Under the pieces are notes generated by a model that made no database searches, was not told the origin of the DNA, and saw only the letters and a list, made by a program, of their open reading frames with translations. The position numbers and the translations under genes are program-made. This document shows, one piece after another, positions 1 through 7,907 of a stretch of 64,000 nucleotides of DNA. This stretch comes from Terribium retamae (GTDB lineage Bacteria; Pseudomonadota; Alphaproteobacteria; Rhizobiales; Rhizobiaceae). Numbering within the stretch: position 1 is the first letter of the stretch; every line of letters begins with the position of its first letter. Location: contig NZ_JAKREW010000007.1 of the NCBI RefSeq assembly GCF_022347545.1, forward strand, positions 120,466-184,465, in the 5' to 3' direction.

Positions 1-169
1 ACAGAATTTGCTTGAACTGGCCGAACTGCCTCTGCAGCTCTTCGAGCCCGTCGATGTCAGTGGCGGCAAGGCGGATGGTTTCGGCCGATGCGATGCCGGT
101 CGCTGGCGCAAGGCCGAGCAAGCCGATGCCGATCGCGGCAGCTATATTGCGGAGAAAGGAAAGTTCCAT
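1..169 (-). CDS. phnD: PhnD-type phosphonate ABC transporter substrate-binding protein (N-terminal part)
   Basis: Only the first 56 residues are in the window; the gene runs off the left edge. The reading frame starts with a hydrophobic signal peptide (AAAIGIGLLGLAPATGIASA) and then enters the conserved beginning of the mature PhnD domain, TDIDGLEELQRQFGQF. The ATG at 169 has AAGGG seven bases upstream. PhnD is the periplasmic protein that captures phosphonates for the PhnCDE importer. It is read in the same direction as phnL, 106 bp downstream, so uptake and cleavage functions are grouped. Family assignment rests on the signal peptide, the short motif and the context. A binding protein of slightly different specificity is possible. 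Confidence 0.75.
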   Translation of the reverse strand, partial: MELSFLRNIAAAIGIGLLGLAPATGIASAETIRLAATDIDGLEELQRQFGQFKQIL

Positions 170-275
170 GTTGATGCCCTTGTGTGTTTGTTTGCCGAAG
201 AGTGCGTCTTCGGATCGAAGATGATGATCTTCGTGTAACAAGCCCGTGTATTGCTGATGACGACAGAGCTACACT

Positions 276-1076
276 TCAGGTACGAATGCCCGATAGATAC
301 CCTCGGCGCTTCTGGGTAGACTGCGCTCTCGAACTAGGCGGCATCGGCGTCTTGCTCGCATCAGATGACGGCTCGGATCCGTTCTGTCCCGATAAAAGCG
401 GCGAGACCTCGATGAAGCGATCGGCGACGGCTTCCCGCATCTCGGCATCATGAAAAATGCAAAGCATGGTGACGCCTGCTGCCTTTTTCTTGTTGATGAG
501 CTCGATCACAATTTGACGGTTGCGCGCATCCAGCGATGCGCTGGGTTCGTCGAGAAGCAACAAAGGGTGTTGGGTGATGAAACCGCGTGCGATGTTGACC
601 CGCTGCTGCTCACCGCCTGAGAAAGTCGCCGGGGGCAGAGCCCACAAGGATTCTGGCACATTCAACCGATCAAGGAGGGCCTCGGCCCGGGAGATCGCCA
701 CGTCATGGTGTTCACCCTCCGCCAGGAGCGGTTCGGCGACCAGGTCCCGGGCCGAAATGCGCGGAACGACACGCAGGAACTGGCTTACATAACCGACTGT
801 CGTCCGGCGGACCTGCTTCATCACCAATGGATCGGCCGACGCGATGTCTATGATTCGGTCACCGTGACGAACGAGGATGCCGCCGTTCTCGGTTTCGTAG
901 GTACCGTAGACCATCTTGAGCACGGAACTCTTGCCCGCGCCCGAAGGTCCATTGAGGACGACACACTCACCTCGCTCGACACTGAACGAGAGGTTGGAGA
1001 TGGCGGGTATCCGGATGCCGCCGCGCAGGTGCATGACGAATTGCTTGCCTATGTTTGAGACGTGTAGAACTGGCAT
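276..1076 (-). CDS. phnL: Carbon-phosphorus lyase complex ABC-type subunit PhnL
   Basis: An ABC-type ATPase of 266 residues. Walker A is GPSGAGKS at 43-50, the signature FSGGEQQ lies near 152-158, Walker B is LLLLDEP near 172-178 and the switch histidine is in IFHD near 209. In the C-P lyase pathway PhnL works with PhnG, PhnH, PhnI and ATP on conversion of the phosphonate to a ribose-1-phosphonate triphosphate. It is cytosolic and is not a transport ATPase. The gene follows phnK after 3 bp. The last 35-40 residues, from about 228, are a Ser/Pro/Arg-rich tail beyond the ABC fold; family members usually end near 225-235. This tail is probably a non-conserved extension. Confidence 0.93.
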   Translation of the reverse strand: MPVLHVSNIGKQFVMHLRGGIRIPAISNLSFSVERGECVVLNGPSGAGKSSVLKMVYGTYETENGGILVRHGDRIIDIASADPLVMKQVRRTTVGYVSQFLRVVPRISARDLVAEPLLAEGEHHDVAISRAEALLDRLNVPESLWALPPATFSGGEQQRVNIARGFITQHPLLLLDEPSASLDARNRQIVIELINKKKAAGVTMLCIFHDAEMREAVADRFIEVSPLLSGQNGSEPSSDASKTPMPPSSRAQSTQKRRGYLSGIRT

Positions 1077-1079
1077 TGC

Positions 1080-1862
1080 TCAGACCTGAAGAACCGAGGA
1101 AACGAGAAGCTGGGTGTAGGGCTGGCGCGGATCTTCCAGGACACGGTCGCTCAAGCCGGTCTCGATGACGCGACCCGACTGCATCACCATGAGGCGGTCC
1201 GACAAGAGCCGAGCTACGCCGAGATCATGGGTCACGATCACCACGGCGAGATTGAACTCGCGGACAAGCCTGCGCAGAAGATCGAGGAGCTTCGCCTGGA
1301 CCGAGACGTCAAGACCGCCGGTCGGCTCGTCCATCAAGACAAGTTGCGGATGGGTGACAAGCCCTCTGGCGATCTGCAGTCGTTGCTGCATTCCGCCCGA
1401 GAAGGTCTGGGGAAGATCATCGACGCGTGCCGGATCGATCTCGACATTCTTCAGCCATTCCATCGCAACGGATCGCAAGGTCCCGTAATGCCGGTGGCCG
1501 TTCGTCATCAGCGGCTCCGAGATGTTGCCGCCGGCGCTCACGTCGAGCCGTAAGCCGTCCCGGGCATTCTGATGGATAATGGCCAGAATAGTCGGTAGCA
1601 GCCGCTCTCGCTCCGCTTCCTCAAGTCGCCATAGATCGCACTCCTCACGATCGGGAAGGCTCAGGGTTATGTTGCCGGCATCGGGCGGCATAAGGCCGGC
1701 AAGGCATTTCAGGAGGGTTGATTTTCCCGACCCGCTTTCTCCAACGATTCCTAAGACCTCGCCGCGATGAAGCGTGAAGGAAATGTCCTGGCAGGCGAGC
1801 CTGCGATCGAAAACCTTGGTGAGGCCATTGACCTGCAAGACCGGTTTCACAACATCGCTCAT
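1080..1862 (-). CDS. phnK: Carbon-phosphorus lyase complex ABC-type subunit PhnK
   Basis: An ABC ATPase of 260 residues with Walker A GESGSGKS (41-48), signature FSGGMQQ (154-160), Walker B LVLMDEP (174-180) and switch region VTHD (210-213). It resembles oligopeptide transporter ATPases in sequence. Its place between phnJ and phnL identifies it as PhnK, which binds the PhnGHIJ core and couples ATP hydrolysis to the C-P lyase cycle. Its start overlaps the phnJ stop by 4 bp, which suggests translational coupling. Nothing in the sequence looks damaged. Confidence 0.93.
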   Translation of the reverse strand: MSDVVKPVLQVNGLTKVFDRRLACQDISFTLHRGEVLGIVGESGSGKSTLLKCLAGLMPPDAGNITLSLPDREECDLWRLEEAERERLLPTILAIIHQNARDGLRLDVSAGGNISEPLMTNGHRHYGTLRSVAMEWLKNVEIDPARVDDLPQTFSGGMQQRLQIARGLVTHPQLVLMDEPTGGLDVSVQAKLLDLLRRLVREFNLAVVIVTHDLGVARLLSDRLMVMQSGRVIETGLSDRVLEDPRQPYTQLLVSSVLQV

Positions 1863-2728
1863 CGGGACGCTCCTTCCGAAAGGCGGTCGTTACAATAGGA
1901 GGTGTCCGAGCAGACGAATTGAGTGTTTCCTGCATCGTCCAGCAGCATCTCATCAAGGTAGCTGTCCTCGGCGCCGCATCGTGCACAGCACGACTGCCAT
2001 TTCTGCCTTTCGAACGGATGATCGTCGAAGTCGATGCTTCGGACATCGGTGAAAGGCGGTATCGCATAGATGCGGCGCTCGCGACCAGCGCCGAAGATAG
2101 TCAAGGCCCGGCTGCGATGGAGTTTCGGATTGTCGAACTTGGGTACCGGAGAAGGTGAGGCAAGATAACGGTCGTGTACGCGAACGGGGTAGTCATGCGA
2201 CATCACGATGTTTCCATAGCGCGCAATGTCCTCGTACAGGCGGACCTGCATCAATCCGTATCGCGCAAAGGCATGCAGCTTGCGGGTCTCTACCTCTGAA
2301 GTCACCAGCCGACGAAGCGGCTCGGGCTGAGGAACCTGCATGACGAGAATCTGGTCATCCTGCAGCGGACGCTCGGGAATCCTGTGGCGACTCTGCACGA
2401 TCGTCGCCTCGCCCGTGCTCTCGGTCGTGTTCACACGCGCTACGCGAGCGAAGAAACGCCGGATGGACACTGCGTTCGTGGTGTCATCGGCTCCTTGGTC
2501 GATCACCTTGAGGCAGTCTGTCTTGCCGATGATGCTGGCCGTAACCTGGATGCCTCCGGTTCCCCATCCCGGCGGCAGTGGAATCTCACGGTCTCCGAAG
2601 GGAACCTGATAGCCAGGGATCGATACTGCCTTGAGTATCGCCCTGCGGATCATCCGCTTTGTTTGTTCATCGAGAAATCCGTAGCTGTATTCCTCGGCTT
2701 CCCCGTTCAGCGCGAGGTCATCAAGCAT
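1859..2728 (-). CDS. phnJ: Alpha-D-ribose 1-methylphosphonate 5-phosphate C-P lyase PhnJ
   Basis: 289 residues, the radical-SAM enzyme that breaks the carbon-phosphorus bond and releases the hydrocarbon plus 5-phosphoribosyl-1,2-cyclic phosphate. The cysteine signature is intact: C248, C251, C273 and C279, a CX2CX21CX5C arrangement that matches the iron-sulfur cluster and catalytic thiol pattern known for PhnJ. The N-terminal part has the expected conserved text around YSYGFLDEQTKRMIRRA and VPFGDREIPLPPGWGTGG. It overlaps phnI upstream by 8 bp and phnK downstream by 4 bp, so the subunits are probably made in balanced amounts. Confidence 0.96.
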   Translation of the reverse strand: MLDDLALNGEAEEYSYGFLDEQTKRMIRRAILKAVSIPGYQVPFGDREIPLPPGWGTGGIQVTASIIGKTDCLKVIDQGADDTTNAVSIRRFFARVARVNTTESTGEATIVQSRHRIPERPLQDDQILVMQVPQPEPLRRLVTSEVETRKLHAFARYGLMQVRLYEDIARYGNIVMSHDYPVRVHDRYLASPSPVPKFDNPKLHRSRALTIFGAGRERRIYAIPPFTDVRSIDFDDHPFERQKWQSCCARCGAEDSYLDEMLLDDAGNTQFVCSDTSYCNDRLSEGASR

Positions 2729-3836
2729 CGTCGTTCTCTTTCGCTAAGGCTTCGCTGGCGCGCTTGTCGTAATCTTCGCGAAGTCGGCGGAGCAACTGTT
2801 GCTCGGCCTGGAAGTCCACGTAGTGAGGGAGCTTCAGGTGCTGGACCAGTCCGGACGCGGCCACGCTGTCCGAGTGTGAGAGGACAAACTCCTCATCCTG
2901 GGCAGGATAACGTCGTTCCTCGCCGAATTCAGCGCCCCGAAGGGCGCGGTCGACGACAGCGACTGACAATGCCTTTCGTTCGCTGTGCCCGAACAGGAGA
3001 CCGTAGCCTCTGGTATATCGCGGCGGCGTCTCGGACTTGCCAACCGTCAGATGTATCGTCCGGCACTCGGTTATCTGCACTGTCCCAATGCCGGCTTCAA
3101 GATCGATCTCCGGAATTTCCATCACGACCGAGACGTCGCCGTGGCGCATCTCTGCCACGTAAGGATGGTTTCTCCCGTAACCGCGCATCGTGGAATAGCA
3201 GAGCGCCATCAGAAAGCCCTCGTCGCCACGAACCAGGTTTTGGAGCCTCTGATCCCGCGTTGAGGGAAACGTCAGAGGAGATCGCGTGATGTCCGCGACC
3301 TCCTGGCTGTCGTCGGGCAGTTCCTCCTCAACAAGGCCGGTACGGCTGATGAAGCCCGCATCGTGATGAAGATGCAAATCTTCCACTTGATCGCTGTCAG
3401 GTAGCGGCAGTCCATCCTCGTCATCACAACCGTCAAGCAGGGCAAAATCGATAAGCCTGTGGGTGTAATCGTATGTCGGGCCAAGGAACTGCCCGCCGGG
3501 AACATCCTTGTGCGTGGTTGATATCCGCCGTCGAACGATCATTGATGCAGTGTCGAGAGGCAGGGTGAAGCCGAACCGCGGAATGGTGCTCCGATAGGCC
3601 CGGAGCAAATATATGGCCTCGATCAGGTCGCCTTCCGCCTGCTTGATGGCCAGGGCCGCGAGCGTCGGATCGTAGAGCGATCCCTCGTTCATTACCCTGT
3701 CGACCGCAAGGGAGAGCTGCTCGCGGATCTGCTCCACGGAGAGTTGGGCGACGTTTGGGTCGCCGCGACGTCGCTTTGAGAGCAATTGGTGGGAGGCGTC
3801 GATCGCCTTCTCGCCTCCCTTGATGGACGTGATCAT
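2721..3836 (-). CDS. phnI: Carbon-phosphorus lyase core subunit PhnI
   Basis: 371 residues from the ATG at 3836. PhnI is the nucleosidase-like subunit of the PhnGHIJ core; with PhnG, PhnH, PhnL and ATP it joins the phosphonate to ribose. The frame stays open for 34 codons further upstream, but that stretch lies inside phnH in another frame. The family's N-terminus is MITSIKGGEKAI, so 3836 was chosen. That start shares its first base with the last base of the phnH stop. Internal conserved text includes GYGRNHPYVAE and YTRGYGLLFGHSERKA. The length is close to that of E. coli PhnI. Confidence 0.95.
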   Translation of the reverse strand: MITSIKGGEKAIDASHQLLSKRRRGDPNVAQLSVEQIREQLSLAVDRVMNEGSLYDPTLAALAIKQAEGDLIEAIYLLRAYRSTIPRFGFTLPLDTASMIVRRRISTTHKDVPGGQFLGPTYDYTHRLIDFALLDGCDDEDGLPLPDSDQVEDLHLHHDAGFISRTGLVEEELPDDSQEVADITRSPLTFPSTRDQRLQNLVRGDEGFLMALCYSTMRGYGRNHPYVAEMRHGDVSVVMEIPEIDLEAGIGTVQITECRTIHLTVGKSETPPRYTRGYGLLFGHSERKALSVAVVDRALRGAEFGEERRYPAQDEEFVLSHSDSVAASGLVQHLKLPHYVDFQAEQQLLRRLREDYDKRASEALAKENDDA

Positions 3837-4429
3837 TAGAAACTCGCTTTGACTGTGCGGGGAAGGCTCATGATCGAGCAGGCGTCCGCCAAGATCATGT
3901 CTATGCCGATTGGATAGTTCGCGGCGTTCTCGTTCCATCGGTCCCAGAACCCGTCTGGCAGACCGGCCGGCTCGACAGAAACAACGCTCTCAATGCCCGG
4001 GCCCCTCAGGGAAACCGGCCGGCCTCCAGCCAGCAACGGGACCTGCACAACCAAGGTGGCCGAACGGTCCGGGTAGGAAGGGGTTCCCCTAGGGAAGACA
4101 CGGAAATCCGGCAGGTTCCGGGCCTTGGCGAAGAACGCGAATGCGGCGGAATCGGGTTGAGTGACGACGCGGGCGCCCGTGTTGAAAAGCAGATACTGCC
4201 TTATCGGTTCTTGAATGAGAATTGGATCGAGCCAGACCGGGGTGGCATCGTCGAGCAGGGTGAGGCCGATGGCGGCGAGCGTGGGGGACAGCGGAGCAGG
4301 CGAAGCGATTGGCAGCGGAATGGTAACGATGGTGCCTGGCCGCGATGTCGCCGCAAGAAGCCCTCTGAAAGCCTGCTGGGCATCATGGATCGGGTCTGCG
4401 AACTGGGTTGAGATGACGCTGGCGTTCAT
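3836..4429 (-). CDS. phnH: Carbon-phosphorus lyase core subunit PhnH
   Basis: 197 residues. PhnH is a core C-P lyase subunit with a PLP-transferase-like fold but no cofactor; it forms the PhnGHIJ complex. The opening FADPIHDAQQAFRGLLAATS and the segment LAGGRPVSLRGPGIES are typical. The start overlaps the phnG stop by 4 bp and the stop abuts phnI, consistent with one tightly packed transcript. The length matches the usual 190-200 residues. Confidence 0.94.
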   Translation of the reverse strand: MNASVISTQFADPIHDAQQAFRGLLAATSRPGTIVTIPLPIASPAPLSPTLAAIGLTLLDDATPVWLDPILIQEPIRQYLLFNTGARVVTQPDSAAFAFFAKARNLPDFRVFPRGTPSYPDRSATLVVQVPLLAGGRPVSLRGPGIESVVSVEPAGLPDGFWDRWNENAANYPIGIDMILADACSIMSLPRTVKASF

Positions 4430-4911
4430 TGTTCAGCTCCGCCAGGCGACAGCATTGTAAAGTCGACCTTGCTGCTCCGGGTGTCGTCCAGGATCTGCCG
4501 CCGCCGCCGGTCCCGCAATTCCATCATGGCGGCAATGGCGCCGCACACGATGGTCTCACCGGTCGATTTCTCGCGTTGCAGCATTGCGTCGAACAGGGCG
4601 GAGAGAGCGGCATGACGCTTGTTGCGCCCCATCACGTATGAAACCCCTATTTCTCCGGTGCTCAGTTGTAAGGTGCATCGCGTCACGGTGACGTCGCCAA
4701 GGTTAAATTGTGCGCCCGTGCCACTTGCCCGCCCACGGACCATGGCGGAGCCGAGCTCAGGCCGGCGAATCCAGGTGAAGGTCGGGCGTGGCAACACTTT
4801 CCAATGGCGTTCGATCTCTGCTGGTGGGGTTTCGGCCAGAAGTGTCATCCATTGCGGCCGCGAAGCGGCTGCATGACAATCCGTGGCGGGAAGGACTGGA
4901 GTGTCGCTCAT
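4426..4911 (-). CDS. phnG: Carbon-phosphorus lyase core subunit PhnG
   Basis: 161 residues from the ATG at 4911, which forms an ATGA overlap with the phnM stop codon. Eight more codons are open upstream but lie inside phnM. PhnG is the small subunit of the C-P lyase core. The conserved central block is seen around LPRPTFTWIRRPELGSAMVR and in GRNKRHAALSALFDAML. It is followed directly by phnH with a 4-bp overlap. Confidence 0.93.
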   Translation of the reverse strand: MSDTPVLPATDCHAAASRPQWMTLLAETPPAEIERHWKVLPRPTFTWIRRPELGSAMVRGRASGTGAQFNLGDVTVTRCTLQLSTGEIGVSYVMGRNKRHAALSALFDAMLQREKSTGETIVCGAIAAMMELRDRRRRQILDDTRSSKVDFTMLSPGGAEQ

Positions 4912-6077
4912 AGAACCTGCTCCCCGGAGACCCACACATTGCGCACGATCGGGGCCGAGTTGATCTCGGTAACACGGAGAATGTCAGCGCGGCGGCCGAC
5001 AGCAATTTCGCCACGGTCGTCCAGTCCGAACAACTCCGCAGGCCGTTTGCTTCCCATCGCGATCGCCGTCGGGAGGTCGATGCCCTTCTGATGAAAGGCA
5101 AGCCGCCATAACGCGTGAAGAAGACTGGATGGGATATAATCGGAGCAGACGACATCGATGAGGCCTTCGTCGGCCAGCAATTGGCCTGACACATTGCCGA
5201 TGTGCGATTTGCCGGCGACGATGTTTGGCGCGCCGATGATCGTCGTCATCTTCGCCGCGCGAGCGGCCCGCGCGGATTCCAGCGTGATCGGGAATTCTGA
5301 AATATCGAGCCCGAATTCCTTGCCCTCAGCTATATGCGCTGCGGTGGTGTCGTCATGGCTCGCCAAACGGATGCCATGAAACCTGCAAAGCTCAACGAGT
5401 TTGCGGCGGTTCTCTTCCGTGAAGTCTGTTGTTTGAGAAAGGGCGGCGATCTCGGCATCGATCACATGATCCGGTACGCCCTTCCGACGCTCCAATTTTC
5501 TAAATCGTTCGGGATCACGGCGGGCGCTGTCGTCAGCGATGGTGATGAACCGCAATGCAGGATTGCTGAGGTGGGGGGTAAGCAGATCGATCATATTTTG
5601 TTGCTGTGCGTCGCATCGCAGGTGCAACAGGTGGTCGATTCTAAGGAGCCCGGCGCCAGCCGCATCGCTCAGCCCCTGAACAAACAGCGGCAGTACCTTG
5701 ATGCGATCCGGGTTGCCCACCGCACCGACGAAGAGCGAATCGAATACGGTAGTCGCGCCACCGGCACAAAGCACAACGTCATGGGTAGCGACGGCGTTCA
5801 CGGGATTCCAGAATACACCGGCGCGCGGCATGATCTGTCTCTCCATATGGTCCGTGTGAATGTCCACGAGACCAGGCAGCAGGTAATCCCCTTCGAAGTC
5901 GATCACGTCGGAGGCTGCGGATATCGATCGATCAATGTCGGCGATGATGCCATCCCGAATAAGTGCCGATCCTTGATAGACTGCGACGCCCGTCACGATA
6001 CGGGCGTTTGTAATCACTGTGTCCACGTTCTCACCCTGCTTCGGCATTGATTGAATGCCCGCTCCTGGAATTTTCAT
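4908..6077 (-). CDS. phnM: Alpha-D-ribose 1-methylphosphonate 5-triphosphate diphosphatase PhnM
   Basis: 389 residues from the ATG at 6077, an amidohydrolase-superfamily enzyme that removes pyrophosphate from the ribose-phosphonate triphosphate, making the substrate of PhnJ. The metal-binding block VDIHTDHMERQ lies near residues 72-82 and the C-terminal RRADILRV motif is typical of the superfamily. A second in-frame ATG at 6047 follows an AGGAG placed rather far upstream, so the true start could be 11 codons later. It is the first gene of the leftward phn transcript, whereas in E. coli phnM lies near the end. The control region shared with the divergent regulator is at 6078-6277. Confidence 0.94.
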   Translation of the reverse strand: MKIPGAGIQSMPKQGENVDTVITNARIVTGVAVYQGSALIRDGIIADIDRSISAASDVIDFEGDYLLPGLVDIHTDHMERQIMPRAGVFWNPVNAVATHDVVLCAGGATTVFDSLFVGAVGNPDRIKVLPLFVQGLSDAAGAGLLRIDHLLHLRCDAQQQNMIDLLTPHLSNPALRFITIADDSARRDPERFRKLERRKGVPDHVIDAEIAALSQTTDFTEENRRKLVELCRFHGIRLASHDDTTAAHIAEGKEFGLDISEFPITLESARAARAAKMTTIIGAPNIVAGKSHIGNVSGQLLADEGLIDVVCSDYIPSSLLHALWRLAFHQKGIDLPTAIAMGSKRPAELFGLDDRGEIAVGRRADILRVTEINSAPIVRNVWVSGEQVL

Positions 6078-6123
6078 CACGGTTGTGGTGGCTGTTGACG
6101 CCGCTGATCATGAGCTAGGGACG

Positions 6124-6156
6124 CTTGATGACGCTTGGCTGTCAGTTCAATGACGG
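6124..6156 (-). promoter_or_regulatory. Putative Pho box (PhoB site) upstream of phnM
   Basis: Read toward phnM, three 11-bp units follow in phase: CCGTCAT+4, CTGACAG+4 and GCGTCAT+4. The PhoB consensus is 11-bp direct repeats of CTGTCAT-like 7-mers with 4-bp spacers, so the spacing is exact and two of the three cores match at 6 and 5 of 7 positions. The site lies about 50-80 bp before the phnM start and also faces phnF. Phosphate-starvation control of phn operons is well established; this particular site is inferred. Confidence 0.5.
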
Positions 6157-6277
6157 CTGGGCAACAATCTAGGAATGAGTCTTGGAATCGTTCCTATCTG
6201 GGCTTGTTTGCGCGCTCGCAGAAACTGCTCGCAAATGTTAATGAAAACGTACCAAATGTACTTGGCGAGCGACTGAA

Positions 6278-7030
6278 ATGGCGACGGCTCCTTCAGAAAT
6301 GGCTACTCTGAACGACAGACGAGGCGCGTCTACGCTATGGCGTATTGTCGCCGAAGGCTTAGAGCGGGACATCAGGACTGGCCGTCTCAAGCCGGGAGAA
6401 CGTCTTCCCACGGAGTTCGATCTGGCGGAAAGTTATGACGTTCATCGAAACACGATCAGGCGCGCGATGACTGTATTGCGTGACCGCGAGCTGGTCAGGA
6501 TCGAACAAGGGCGGGGAACTTTCGTAAAGGAACGGAAGGTTCGTCACCACCTTGGATCAAAGACGCGACTAACCGCGGCGTTGCGAGACCTTGATAGGGT
6601 CGGGGAGCGCCGCTTCGCGGGTTCACAGCGGATGCGCGTAACCGCAGACCTGTCCAAGGATCTGAAAGTCGCCCGCAACCGCTTCGTCAGGAAGGTCGAA
6701 ACGCTGACAGTTGTCGACGACATCGTGGTGAGCATTGCTTCCAGCTACTTCCCGCTTCCCCGTTTCGAAGGAATCGAACAGCTCATTGAGCAGACGGGCA
6801 GCTTCACCGAGTCCTGGAGCCAGCTTGGAGTCAACGACTATCAACGTAGGGAATCGCGCATCTCGGCGATCGCGCTGTCAAAAAAGGACGCTGAACTCCT
6901 GTCGATGCCCAGGTTTCATCCGGTGATCTTCATCACAAACATCAATGTGGACGATAAGGACATGCCTATAGTCGTGTCGCACACACGGATAGCGCCACAG
7001 CATATGGAACTGGTGGTTCGGTTTGACTGA
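6278..7030 (+). CDS. phnF: GntR-family (HutC/UTRA) regulator, PhnF type
   Basis: 250 residues. An N-terminal GntR winged helix (IRTGRLKPGERLPTEFDLAE, then VHRNTIRRAMTVLRDRELV and EQGRGTFV) spans about residues 25-95. A C-terminal UTRA effector domain ends in PIVVSHTRIAPQHMELVVRF. It is divergent from phnM, the usual position of the phn-operon repressor. A second ATG at 6299 could be the real start; neither has a strong ribosome binding site. The ligand is unknown from sequence. Its 3' end lies 50 bp from the flank of the ISL3-type insertion, which appears not to have touched it. Confidence 0.85.
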   Translation: MATAPSEMATLNDRRGASTLWRIVAEGLERDIRTGRLKPGERLPTEFDLAESYDVHRNTIRRAMTVLRDRELVRIEQGRGTFVKERKVRHHLGSKTRLTAALRDLDRVGERRFAGSQRMRVTADLSKDLKVARNRFVRKVETLTVVDDIVVSIASSYFPLPRFEGIEQLIEQTGSFTESWSQLGVNDYQRRESRISAIALSKKDAELLSMPRFHPVIFITNINVDDKDMPIVVSHTRIAPQHMELVVRFD

Positions 7031-7907
7031 GGTCGCGGCCTATAAAGCTGCTCGTCCAGGATAATCGTGTCAATCGGCGGCGAAGTTTGGCTCTGACGCA
7101 TTCTCGCTGCGGCCACAGGCTAAATTGCACCGATGAGGCGCGCCTGGAGCAGATCGATCTTGGCGCGGCCGTACATTTGCCGCTTGATGAGTTTGAGCTT
7201 GGTGATCTGGCCTTCGGTCTGGCCGTTCGACCATGGGGATGTGATGGCATTACGGACCGCGGCAATGTCCTTTTCGACCCCGTTTGCAAAGGAGCCGACG
7301 AGACTTGCCTTAGCGTGGTCGAGCCAAGCGTCCAATTTGGCGACCGCCTTTGATCGGATCATCGCCTGAAAGTCGTCGATCAACGTTCGCGCTATGGTCA
7401 GGTCAGGCACATTGCTCTCGATTGCCGCGACCAGCAGGGCGTCGGATTTAGACAGGTCGTCGCGCGCCAGTGTCATGAGCCTGGCGATGCTTCGTGCCGA
7501 AGGCGTGCGGGCAAGTGCGCTTTGATCGGTCTTTTCGGCCAGCCGTCGTCGCCGCGCCCATTCAAAGACGACGCCGATCTGGCCGCGGAAGCCCTTCTCG
7601 CGCATTTCGCGCCAGAGCGCCGAGCATTGCGCGCGCCTTGTCCCCAACGGCTGTCCAGCCAGGGGAGCCATTCCTCGAGCGAGCTTTGTCGGACACGGAA
7701 CACATCGCAGCGCTGGCCGCGTAGGACGCTACGGACGAGCTTGCGGCTATGTCCGGTCCGCTTGACAATCTGCTTAATCGGAATGCCCTGCTTCGACAAT
7801 TCCAGAATGGCCTCGTTGGTTTCCTGCCGGCGCTGATATCCCTCATACTGTAGTCGTTCGGCGTAGGTGAGAAGCTTCGGATCTATGATTGTGCGTAAGC
7901 GGCGTTC

